Source: Lutjanus erythropterus (Eukaryota; Chordata; Actinopteri; Lutjaniformes; Lutjanidae). From it: a DNA stretch of 64,000 bases. Position numbers and translations under genes: made by a program. Positions within the stretch are counted from its first letter, which is position 1. The number at the start of each line of letters is the position of its first letter. The stretch spans positions 16,578,596 through 16,642,595 of the forward strand of contig CM034603.1 of NCBI GenBank assembly GCA_020091685.1, given 5' to 3'. Shown here in pieces: positions 23,101-34,100 of this stretch. The notes under the pieces were generated by a model, which did no database searches, was not told where the DNA came from, and saw only the letters and a program-made list of their open reading frames with translations.

Positions 23101-26100
23101 AGCAGCACCAATCTTTACCATATATTGAGCTTGAATTTATAAGGTTCCATTGCTAATGTTTTCATTCGTAAAGGACATTAAATATATAACTTTTTTTAAA
23201 CCCGATTTGCCAACAATCACGATTTCATGATTACCTTTTCTTAGGGGAATGTTTATTTTGGATAGTCAAAGTAAAGATATGCAACAACCGTTCACCCACT
23301 TCAGTCCCTGCTTTACATTTGTTAGCAGTTAAAAATGATAGCAGATGAGACGGTGCTTCACAAAAGACCAGAGGCTGCAACACGAAGCCAGAAATCTCAC
23401 CACCTCTCGAGGTAATCATTGAGTCTTTATACTTATCAGCCACCCTATCAACCCCTCGCTGATACAGTATATTATGGTAATTTTGTGCTAAGGGGCAGTA
23501 AAAATTGTATTTATTGCCCCTGTTTTGAATAAACACTTTCAGACAGGAAACCATAGTCACGCCATTTCTGATTAGAATATCAGATGGAACCTTGTAGCTC
23601 CAAGGTCACTATATAAACCATTTGAGTAGTTATAGGGAGAAGAACAGCAGATGGAGCACCCTTTTAAATTTATATGGTTATCACAGCCTTGGTACTGCAT
23701 ACTATTACCTCTTTACAACCTTTTTACAGAGTTGTAGCTGTGCAGTATTTTGCATCTGACTTGAAATGTCGTTATGACCTTGTGTAGAAGGAGTAAATTT
23801 GACACAGAGGAGGTACTGAGGCCAACAAATACACGACTGGGCCATCCAGGTACTTAGTCATTACCTCTTAACTTACAGTCTGTTGACAGTGGGGAGACAT
23901 AAATATGTAAAAGACACCATAGATGCCAAAAATGCAAAACAGATGTTTAGATTTGGTTCAGTAATGAAAAAATATGCAGTTCAGAAGGGAATCTGGAAGT
24001 ATTTACTCCCCTAGGTTGTTATTTCATGTCTTTTTTTCCCTCTTTTCCATACATACCTCACACTGCGGTCACGCTTTACTATGTCATATTAATAGCCACC
24101 TACCAGCTTCCAAATTTAGAAGTTGAACCTGTCTTTTCATCATTGCAACATAGCAAATCTTTCTCCCATAGCTTTCTTCCAAATTTTCTTCAAGCTGATA
24201 ACATATGGAGTAGGTATAGCAATCTAGCTTGCATTAATGTGTGTATGTTCGGGGGTTGGGAGTCTGTTCTTAGAGAATATATAGCTTCATGAGCTCATGA
24301 CATCATCCTCAGTGTTCATTTATTTCTATGAAAATCAGTATTTCAAATTTTATTTTCTTGTTATTACTTTGTGGTGTTTCATCACCAGTGGAAGAAATGC
24401 CTGTGGTCAAAAGTGTATGTTTAAACTTTTATATGCTTACTTTATTTTGTATGCATCAGACAGGGGGGCTCTGATTAATCAGCCGAGAGAATAAGAGAGA
24501 GGGGTTGTGTGTGTGTGCGTCTGTGGCCAAAGCGACTGCTCAGCCAGGCCACAAATAGCCAAAACTCTGTCTCAACTAGGCCAACCCAGGCTAGAACCAG
24601 GCCAGACCCACAGCTAACCGCTCTGTTCCATGCTGTGCTGTGCGGCGCCATCCCTGGCCAAGACTGACTCGAGTGGCTCGGTGTCCGTTTTTACCTTTTG
24701 GAGTCTTCAGTGAGTGCCAAAAGACTGTGCAAAAAAAAAAAGAAAAAAGAAAAAAAAAAGAACTGAGCAGACAAACAAATGCAGCAGCCATTTGTGTTTA
24801 TCGCGTTTATGTGTATGAATGCTCATTGGTGACAGTGTTTGAATGCGTGCGTGGATGTGTGTGCGCGTGTGTACGAAAGCTACCAGTTTATGTCTCTATA
24901 CATGCACATGTACTGTATGCATCCATCTGTGAACATGTGCGTGTACGCGTGTGTCGTCATATCATTAGAAATGTGCTGGGGCAGCTGGACTGTAGAAATT
25001 AGGGTTTGACTGATTGTTTTCACACAAATATCAGAGATCAACCAGTAATGTTGTCACCTGCTGGTATGATGGAGGTTCCTCCTGACCAAAGCTTTAAATC
25101 AGTAGTCTGAAAAACCTACATTGAAATTTCATGATAATTTTTAGTTAGTTAAACAGCAGTATTATACCTAATTGTTGTTAAAGTTATAATCCTTCAGATT
25201 TTTCTGATATTTATCCCCATTTTTACAGCACTGTAATTGCTTCTCGTTATATTATCTGTCAGTATTACTGACGGCATCCACCTTTCCCACACAGGATTCA
25301 AGGGTGGAAGTTACTAATTACAAGTACTCAAATTACTGTAATTAAGTCATTTGTCTAGTTACTTGTACTTTTATGACTATATTTTCAAGTCTGCACTTTT
25401 ACTCATATGTCAGTATACATTACACCATGGAATCTACTTAGTTACTTTTAAAATCAAAATTAAGTAGAGTACAATTTGATTTAATATCCAAACCTTTCAT
25501 CTGCAGCTTTGTAGCCAATAAAGTTATCTGATTGGAGGGGTCACCCTGATCTCTGACCAGTACAACACAGGACCTGGGAGTACGGATGTTAATGATTAAT
25601 CATTTACCAGTTAATTGCTGGTAAGAATATAAGCCAATAAAAAAGGAAATAATTGCTAATTAATCATTAGTCTAGTCTCATTTAACTTGGTTTGTTTTCT
25701 CTAGCAGAGCCATGTGTTGAATGAGGAAAGTTGAGAAAAATTTGAAAAAAATAGAAAAAAGACATGCAATTGATAAATGTTATTGCTTTAAACATTAACG
25801 ATTAAAAAGTAACTAATACTAACTAGTAATTATTAATAGTAATTTTTGAGAAGACTGATCTGTGCTTTTACTGATGTATTTTTTTAACACCAATATGCTA
25901 ACTTTTACAAATAACACTCACAGTCCTAGAGAGTGAGTGACCATACATACTAAAAAAAGCTTTTATTTTCTTCATCCATTGTTAAGAAACAATCCAACAA
26001 AACTTGGTAGACAGTGCTTGCGAATGTCTTTAGGGAAGTGTTTTGCTCATAATGTTTAAATACAGAAAAGAAGTCTTTAATCTGAAGAATTCTAACTTTA

Positions 26101-26810
26101 AACTGCTTTAAACAGCAAACAGAATTTAATCTACGTTTTTGTCAACAGATGCTTTAAAGGCATTTCCCCCCTGTCAAGAAGGTTCAGTTTGAAAAGCTGC
26201 ATATTTGTTTTTGGAATAAAACAGTACGTTTTAAATGCGTTGACCGTTGTCAGCACAGAAACCATATCAGTCAAACCCTGGTATAAAGCAGGCCAGCTGG
26301 TAAGACCAGAGTGAAGGAGACATTGCATGGCCTTAGGACACGAGGAAGGAGGCGAGCAAGTCCGCTCATCCCTCACCCAGCTGCTGAGCCTGTCTGCTCT
26401 CTGAAACAGCTGCACGAGTGAACAGGATTAATTGATGTTCAGCTCGGTGTCGTTGAGCAGACGAGGACAATGATCAGAGCAGTGAGAAGGATTCCATATT
26501 GCACTTGTACATGTTTGAAGTGGAGGTGTGCATGTGGGTGAGAGAGGAACAGCGTGGGTGTTCAAATAAGCATATATTCTCCATACTCCAATTCTTTATT
26601 TTATCCTTATATATTGTTCACGTGTATTATGTTCACGTTGGGTTTGAGTACTTGTTTATCCCTTTTATTAAAAAAAAAAGTATAAAACATACAAGATATT
26701 GAAATTTTCATTTATTTTCATGTTTCTCTGTTCGATTTCTGTTTGTTGTTGTTTTTTTTTTCAAAATGTATGTAATTATTTTTCCACAGTATTACAGAAA
26801 ATAAAAGAAG
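20171..26810 (+). other. distal 3' UTR or intergenic DNA after kirrel1
   Basis: No supported gene. The stretch contains TTATCTCAAG-type repeats at 20690-21140, a TTAA-flanked MITE (22099-22632), an A-rich run at 24730-24765 and a fragment of a TAACTAATTACAAGTACTCAA-type fish repeat at 25300-25400. A cluster of A/T-rich, poly(A)-signal-like sequence (AATAAAAG at about 26800) could be a very distal kirrel1 poly(A) site. That is inference only. Confidence 0.35.
22099..22632. mobile_element. TTAA-flanked MITE with long terminal inverted repeats
   Basis: The left terminus AGGGATAGTTCACTCAAAAA and the right terminus TTTTTGGGTGAACTATCCTT are near-perfect inverted repeats. They continue into TGAAAAT and ATTTTCA and then CTCATCCTCATG / CATGAGGGTGAG. 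The element is bounded on both sides by TTAA (22095-22098 and 22633-22636), the target of Kolobok/piggyBac-type transposases. It is 534 bp, with no transposase, and belongs to a very common fish family. Confidence 0.88.
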
Positions 26811-28500
26811 ACACGGCTTTCATAAGAACAGTAGCAAAGGCTCCTTTATTTTGCATTTATTTAAAGCACTGTAAAACGTGTACTTCTTTAAGCAGTTTAA
26901 GTAATGTAATGATCTGAATGAGTCATTCAGTTTTCTGCTTTAGTGGCGGCAGTCTACTTTTATGGATGATAACAACTTGAAATTACACCCCATTCCTTTA
27001 ACTTGTAATTCTTATTTCAGTAAAACGATGTCAGATTTCTCTCAGTATTTGCGTGTGCATGTTTTCCAGATGTGTAGCTGAGCCACCATCCTCTGCAAAT
27101 TAATGTTTTTTTTCAAAACAAGTTAACAAGTTAGATTAATATAATTACTTTAAGTCAAGACTACTAAAGCTGATCAACATTTCGCATTAATGCAACTTAA
27201 AGGGGCATTATGTAGCAATCGCTTGTGCAAAAATGTGTACAGCGGTCAAAATTGGAGTTGGAGCCAAAGACTGTATATGAAACAGTGAAATCTGTGGTTG
27301 AAGTGAGTTGTTTCCCCTGACCCCCTCCTCCCTAGACTTCAGGAAGCTATGCAGACCCCAGGAGCGCAGGACGGCCACAACATCATGAGCTGAAAACAAC
27401 ATGCAACAATGAGTCCAACACTGTAAGTTGATCAGCTGTTAAATGACTGTTAAAACTGTCAAATGTTTGTCAGTGTAAAGTTAAGCCCATTATCCTGAAA
27501 ACAAGAAAATACACACTCTGGAGTTGGAGTTTAGTGACTGCCTGTCTCACTGCCTGCCAGACTCCTTTAACATATTGGTCAGTTAATTGTTCTAAACATC
27601 TAGAGCTTCTACAAGATTAATGATTTCTCACAGCTCAAAAACAGACACTTACTCAATTGATGAACGTTTGGGATTTCAGCTCAACTTAAAGTGAAACAGG
27701 CAAACAAAAACAGGTATTCCAGCCCAGAAAAGAAATTTCAGTGGAGGATATCTTAGCTGTAACATTGTTACCAATGAGTATTTAATTTTGACATGTTTCC
27801 TTAATCTCAATTTAAGGCAAATTAACTTAAAATGTCCACTTTTTCAGCTCAGTTATTTGCGTTACTTAAGGATAAGACGACCACTCCTTATAACAACCTT
27901 ACAGTATGGCTCCAGGGAACATAGCTGTTCTTTCTAAAGAAATCTTAGTGTGTTATTTTAGTTTGTTTAATATAATTTGGGAGATCTGGAAAAGATCATG
28001 AAGTTAGAGACAGTTACTGATGCACTTTTTCCTGAAATAAGAATAGCAGGTTAACAGAACAGGGTGAGATTTCAAGTTGCTATCACTAAAGCAGAAGGCT
28101 GAAACTCATTCAAAACATGACATTACTTCAATTGCTATTGAAATAAACTTTTTACAGTGTATGCTGACACCTAGTTTACAATAAGTTCATTTTTATTAAA
28201 TTATAGTTTGTATTTTTATAAGTGAGGCTCCAGGATGTGATTTCAACTCTTTATTTTGACAGAAATTTGTGCATCACACACACCTGCTGCTGTTTATTTA
28301 GGTCAAACTTTGAATGACGGCAACCAAACAGTTGTTATGACAGTTTCTCATGTCGAGCAGCTCGAGTTGAGGGTAAGTGTGTGTCTATGTATAGCACACA
28401 TGCATGACAGCATATAGAGTGTTTTTACCCGGGTGTGACAGTGGAGCTCAGAGAACAACACCAAGACAAATGTCTGCAGAGTCTCAGTCTCTCGTCTGAT
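26811..28500. other. intergenic, repeat fragments only
   Basis: A fragment of the AGGGGCATTATGTAG repeat family starts at about 27198. A/T-rich MITE-like sequence ends near 28155 with TTTTTACAGTGTA. No gene was seen. Confidence 0.5.
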
Positions 28501-28768
28501 TTAAAACTCATTTATGGTCTGTCCTCTTCCTCTCCCTCTTCTTCTTCACTTCTCCTTCTCTCCCCTGTGCCTAATTTTTTTTATTACCATTATTCAAATG
28601 TTCTGCTTTGCTGCTGTCTTTTTCCACTTCTTCTTTTTTCTCGTTTTCTGTTGTCTCACCTTGTCACTTCTTTTCCTATATAATAATCTCATAACATTCT
28701 CTGAACAACTTTCCTTTCACTTGTCCTCCTCTCCTTTCCTCTCCTCTCCTCTCCTCTCCTCTCCTCCC
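28500..28768. repeat. pyrimidine-rich tract with CTCTC minisatellite
   Basis: TCTTCC-rich DNA passes into a pure (CTCTC)n-type array at about 28724-28768. Together with the following blocks it makes one strongly strand-asymmetric region. Confidence 0.85.
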
Positions 28769-29860
28769 GAGACAAAAATAACAATGTAATAAGATGAAAA
28801 CAACATGACAAGAAGTAATGAGATGAAAATAATGTAACAATATGTAACGAGACTAAATGTAAAAGACGTAACAAGACAAAGATGACATAACCAGATGTAA
28901 TAAGATGTGAATAACATAACAAGATGTAACGAGACAAAACGTAAAAGACGTACCAAGATGAAAACAAAGTAAAAGACAAAAACACAATAGAAGATGTAAC
29001 AAGATGAAAATGTTGCAAAAGATGTGACAAAATATGACAAAATGTGGTAAGATGTAACAAGATGAAAATGACATAAAAGATGTAAAAGACAAAAATCTCA
29101 TAACAGCATCTAATAAGATGAAAACAACATAACAAGAAGTAATGAGATGAAAACAATGTAACAATACATAACAAAACTAAACCTAAAAGATGTAACAAGA
29201 CAAAAATGACATAACTAGATGAAAACAATGTGAAAGACAAGATGAAAACACATTACAGGCAGTTACTTTTTCTTAACAAGTTTCCATATACAAAATTGGG
29301 GAGAAAAAAAATAATTACAATAATAATAATAATAATAATAATAATAATTACAATAATAATAATAATAATAATTCAGCCAAAACCAATATAAGCTCATGAA
29401 ATATGTGAGAAATATGGCCCAACCTGACCCAAACCCATCAGCTCCCATCAGGTCCTGTCGGGTTCAGGCACAGATCTCAAGCTCTAGTTGCTGTTGACAT
29501 AAAAGACAAAAACAAGTCAAAAGTTCTGTGACGTGACAAGAAGTGACAAGACATAACACAACAAAAATGACGTAACAATATGTAACATGATCAAAGTGAT
29601 GTATCAAGACATAATAAGATGAAAACAATGTAACAAGACAAAAACAATGTAGCAATGCATAAAAAGAAGAAGATGACCTAACAAGATAAAAATGTAAAAG
29701 ATGTAACAGACAAAAACAACAACAAAAATTACATAACAAGATGAAAACACAGTAAACAACATAATAAGGCGAAAATATTGGAAAAATGGAAACAGGATAA
29801 AAATAACTACATAAAAGACACAACACAATGAAAATGATGTAATGGGTGTAACATGATGAA
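28769..29860. repeat. degenerate A/G-rich minisatellite
   Basis: Dozens of imperfect units built from GTAACAAGATGAAAACAA, GACAAAAATGACATAAC and related words. The block is interrupted at 29250-29500 by an (AAT)n array (29315-29374) and unrelated sequence. Open frames of up to 183 codons on the minus strand are by-products of a unit that lacks stops on that strand. Confidence 0.85.
29315..29374. repeat. (AAT)n microsatellite
   Basis: Two AAT runs separated by TACAAT. Confidence 0.95.
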
Positions 29861-29914
29861 ACAGAGATTAGCTTTGCTCAGAAACAGCCAGTAGAAATGT
29901 CCTTCAGAGGGCGA

Positions 29915-30055
29915 CTTTTTACTTCTATACTTCTACATTTCAGAGCCTGAAGTTTTACTTTACTAAAAAGTTGAATCAGTAATTTTAGAAGAGTCTTTTC
30001 ACAGAAGTATGAGTAACTCTACTTGAGTTAAGAATGTGTGTACTTTTGCCACCTC
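29915..30055. mobile_element. fragment of a dispersed fish DNA repeat
   Basis: Contains CTTCTACATTTCAGAG and ends ACTCTACTTGAGTTAAGAAT followed by GTGTGTACTTTTGCCACCTC. This is the end of a high-copy repeat whose other members appear at about 25300-25400 and 44068-44210 (TAACTACATTTACTCGAGTA). Confidence 0.55.
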
Positions 30056-30610
30056 TGCTCTTCTCATCTCCTCACCTTTCATCTCCTTCTTTCACATCAC
30101 AGACCTCCTCTCCTTCTGTCCTCCTGTCTTCTCATCTCTTGTCTCCTCCTCTCACTTTTTCTGCACATTTTCCTTTCATTCCCCTCTTCTGCTCTACTCT
30201 TCCAGTCAAACGTCCTCAGTTGTTCTCTCACCTCCTCTGCCCTGTCTTCTTCTCTCCTTACTCCTCATTTCACCTTATCTCTGTTCACCTCTTCGCCTCA
30301 TGTTGTCAGTCCTCCTCTCACCTCTCCTCTCTTTCCTTTTCTCCAGTCCTCCTTTCACACATCTTCTCGCTGTCTTGTCTCTATACTCACATTTAAATCC
30401 TTCTCTCCTCTGCCCCTTTCACCTCCTGCCCTCTTCTCTTCTTCATCCCTCTCTCACTGCTCCTACCATTTCATTCCTCTTTCACACCTCATGTTGTCAG
30501 CCCTTCTCACATCACTGCCACCTTTCCTCCTCTCTTCCTCTTTCATCATTCCTCCTCTCTTCTTTCTTCTTTTTCTCCTCAGTCATCCTCTCATCATCCT
30601 CTGGATGTTC
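30050..30610. repeat. polypyrimidine block, about 560 bp
   Basis: Almost purely C/T on the plus strand with CTCCTCTC, CACCTC and TTCATC words. It stays open in all three plus frames, which explains the long spurious frames (up to 290 codons). Confidence 0.9.
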
Positions 30611-30619
30611 TATCAAAGT

Positions 30620-31050
30620 TTTCCACCTTCTAGGGTGCCAACAAGAACCCACCTAGGGTTTTTATATCCAAGGGTTTTATCTAGAGCACATTCTGGGGTT
30701 CTACCAAGACGGGTTTCATCTAGAACTCACTTTCTACTGATTCTACTGAGAATACAACAACAGGGTTCTACCGAGAATTTTGTTCAAAGGTTTTATCTGG
30801 AACCAACCAGGGATTCTACCAAGAATGTTTTTATATTCCAAGAGTTTTATCAAGAACCCACCAATGGGGTTCTACCAGAACCCTTTTATAGTATGGACCA
30901 AAACCCTTGACAAACCCGTAATAGAAGAGATTTCAACAATTTGTGAAGAACTCTTTTCCTCAAAAGGGCTTCTTTGGGTAAAAGGGTTCCTAATAGAACC
31001 CATAGTCTTACCAAAGGCTTTCCTCAAAAGGGTTCTTCAGAAGCAAATGG
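30620..31050. repeat. GGTTCTACCAAGAACC-type minisatellite
   Basis: Repeated GGGTTCTACCAAGA, AGAACCCACCAATG, AAGGGTTTTATC and AGGGTTCTTCAGAA words in both orientations make a self-complementary array of about 25-30 bp units. It resembles a common fish minisatellite. Confidence 0.75.
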
Positions 31051-31160
31051 TTCCAGGTGGAACCTCAGCCTGCTTCTCCTCAGCCCTCCTGTCTCTCCTC
31101 AGTCCTCCTTTAAACATGTCCTCCTCAGTCCTCCTCTCCTCTCGTGAATGACAGGAGAAA

Positions 31161-34100
31161 TGAGGAGGAGAAAAAGCAAAAGCAAGAAATAAATAACAGA
31201 TATGTCAGAAAAAGAAAGACAAGGACAGAAGACAGACATTACAGCCTCCCTTCCTCATCTTTACTTAGTGTGTAATAGTGATTATCGTCTCTCTCTCCTC
31301 CTGCTCTCACTGAGAATAATGTCTGGAATAACCTTCAGCTCTGCACCCCGACTCCACTGGACCCCTCCTCCTCCTCCTTCTCCACCACTTCCATTTTATC
31401 CCCTTGTTCACATTTGAAGGCCGTTGTATGGATTATGGCCCTTCATACTTGCACTGCACTCAGCGCCTGAGATATATTATCATATTAGGAGAATGATGTA
31501 ATGCATTTCAAGACATTTGTCCTTCGCACACCCTCTGTCCCTCCGCAGATGATGTCACTGGCTTTGTGTCTCCGAGGCAGAGAAGTTGTCAAGTGGTTGG
31601 TGGGGTTTTCTTGCTTGATGTTGTCGCCATCTTGTGGCTGGAGAGCAGTACTGAGCGAGTGGAAAGGAAGGGAAGGAGCATTTAGGATGTAGGCAATTAT
31701 TTATTACTGATGCAGAGGATAATGTGACTCATAATAGATGTCCTTGGTCTAACTGTACTGACGTGGACTGCTGGGTCAGGGACAGAAGACGAGAGACAAG
31801 TTGGATATGACTTGATTACAAATTAGGGTTTGACCGATATGCATTATTGGAGGTGGTTACCAATGACAGACTTTTTGGATGAAGCTGTTGATAGCTGGTA
31901 AATCATATCAATAATGAATATCTTTCAATATCTTTTAACTTAAGATATATTTAAATAGAATCTTTAAAAGCATCATGAGTAATCAGCGCTTCAATTCAAA
32001 GAAATTATGTTTGTATATTACTAATTTTTCAAAACTATTTTGTGATGACAAACGTAATTACTGCCAAGGCAATTTTTCTTTGAAACTGTATATGTATTTA
32101 AATAGGGTACCAGCTGTATGCAGTGAGGCACTGGCATGCCTCTGGAACAGCACCCTCAAGGATATTTTATCATGTTTTATCCACTGACAGGACACAGTAG
32201 AGGCACTTAACAAGGTTTGTCCACTAAAAGGGCATCCTAGGGTGTTTTGAAGTTTTGAACAATGCTGTCTTCAATACGACTGGACACTGTTTTGGAAGAG
32301 TCCCTATTTTGTCAGAAAAAGAGGAAAAGTTGTCAAAGAACATTTTACTAATATGTTGAGTATAAACATTTTTCTGATTTGCCAGATACATTAATTAACT
32401 ACATTTCCTCATTATTTTAATAGGAAACTTATTTCAATTGCAAATTAGTTGTAGAGAAATTAGAGAAATGAAATTTCTACAGGACATTCACAAACAAATC
32501 ATCAGTTAAATTAACCCAAAATTTAAAACACTTAATATGCGGTAAGCCTGGAGCTTTGGGGACCCTCTAGTTACCTCGTTGCCCAGTTAGTAATCCTAAT
32601 ACTGTTGTACTGTGATTCTTCAAAACTTTTCTGCCCTTTACTCATTAAATGAAATAGCTCAACAGAGGCAGGTTTTGATTAAATGTTGAGGCACTTTTTA
32701 GTGCTGAAAATAACCTCACTGGGATGCTGTAGTTAAAGGTCAAAGTCAAACTTACCTCAAGTACCTGAAACTCCTACTCTAGTCAAATTAACACTGACCT
32801 TTCTACTTACATCTGGACTGCCTCATAAATCACACTGATCACCCTTTAACTGATGATCCAAATAAGAATCTCTGTTATGATCTTAGACATCAGACATCTG
32901 ATTTTCAGGAAGATTCACTACAACATTTTCCTCTGGTTTAATGAACATAACACCATTGATTTGCCTGATGCTGGTAAAGTAAACTGTATTTGTCCTACTA
33001 CCCGTCACAGAAAACATTTTATAACACATTAGTTTTGAATTTCTGCACATCTTGTATGAGAAAAAGGTTTGCAAGCCAGAACAAAATATCAAAGTATAAA
33101 AATATTTTACAAATCTACCATAAATGGCATGAATAAATTAAGTGGATGACAATGAGGATTCCTTTAATCTTTCTCTTGTGGAAGTTGATGTACATATTTT
33201 ATCAGCAATTTATAATGCAAATGTATTCAGAGTTGCATCCGTCCTCTATTTGAAGATGGATTATTCGAGTCCTGGTCTAAAAACTGGCTGATCAGTGGAA
33301 ACTGTTGGCAGATTATTTCTCCTCAGTGTTAATGCTGCTAAAGCCTCTTCTAGATGCAGAGATGCATCTGATGAGGCTATAAACAGACCAGCACGTCTGT
33401 GAACTGCTCTGGTTGAAGTCCAGGCTTTGGCAGGCCAGGAGTCTGGCTCCAACACTGGTCCTTTAAAACAGGCAGGCAGAGTTTGGGCCTTAAAGCACTT
33501 CCTTAAACTCCTGCAGCTTCTGTGAATTTGAAAAGACAGCAGATAGATTAACATGAGAGCAGCAAAACTCTGCAAGTTGGCAAGATAAATGCAAACACTG
33601 AGTATTCTGTTGGAAGACATCATGCTGGCATTCCTACCTGGAGTGAAGCAAAGAGAGATTTGTTCTTCAGCTCTGTGGGTTTGAGGTCTCTGGATTGCGG
33701 ATCGGAAAGATTATGAGTGACTTGTATGTCATCAAAATGCAGATGATGCATCAAAGGAAAAATCTGTCATTGTTTGTCTGACAGATTTGCCTTCTTCTCA
33801 CTCACTCCTCACTGTAAATCAGAACAAAATGATTCTCAAAAGAAAAACTCTTCACACTGTAAACACTGGCAGATGTTGTGATACTGTGACCAAAACTACT
33901 TCCCACTTCATATACAATAAACTGTAAATAAAAGCAGGCATGAATTACAACAGGTTAAAGATGAATACATCAGAAATATAGTGAACTTGACTGCAATTTG
34001 GATTAACAGTTAATTGTTTGTCTGAATCATGTTTGGTCAACAGACCTGAGAGCTGCTGGATTTAATGCCACAAAGCCATAACAGCTCCTATGGTAGAAAA

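Noticed and set aside
28689..29240. 183-codon minus-strand frame resembling a multi-pass membrane protein
   Set aside because: It is generated by an A/G-rich minisatellite whose reverse strand reads as repeated Phe/Leu/Ser/Tyr; not a protein.
30038..30910. 290-codon plus-strand open frame (with 206- and 120-codon frames beside it)
   Set aside because: It lies in a C/T-only tract that has no stops in any plus frame and translates to Ser/Leu/Pro-rich noise.
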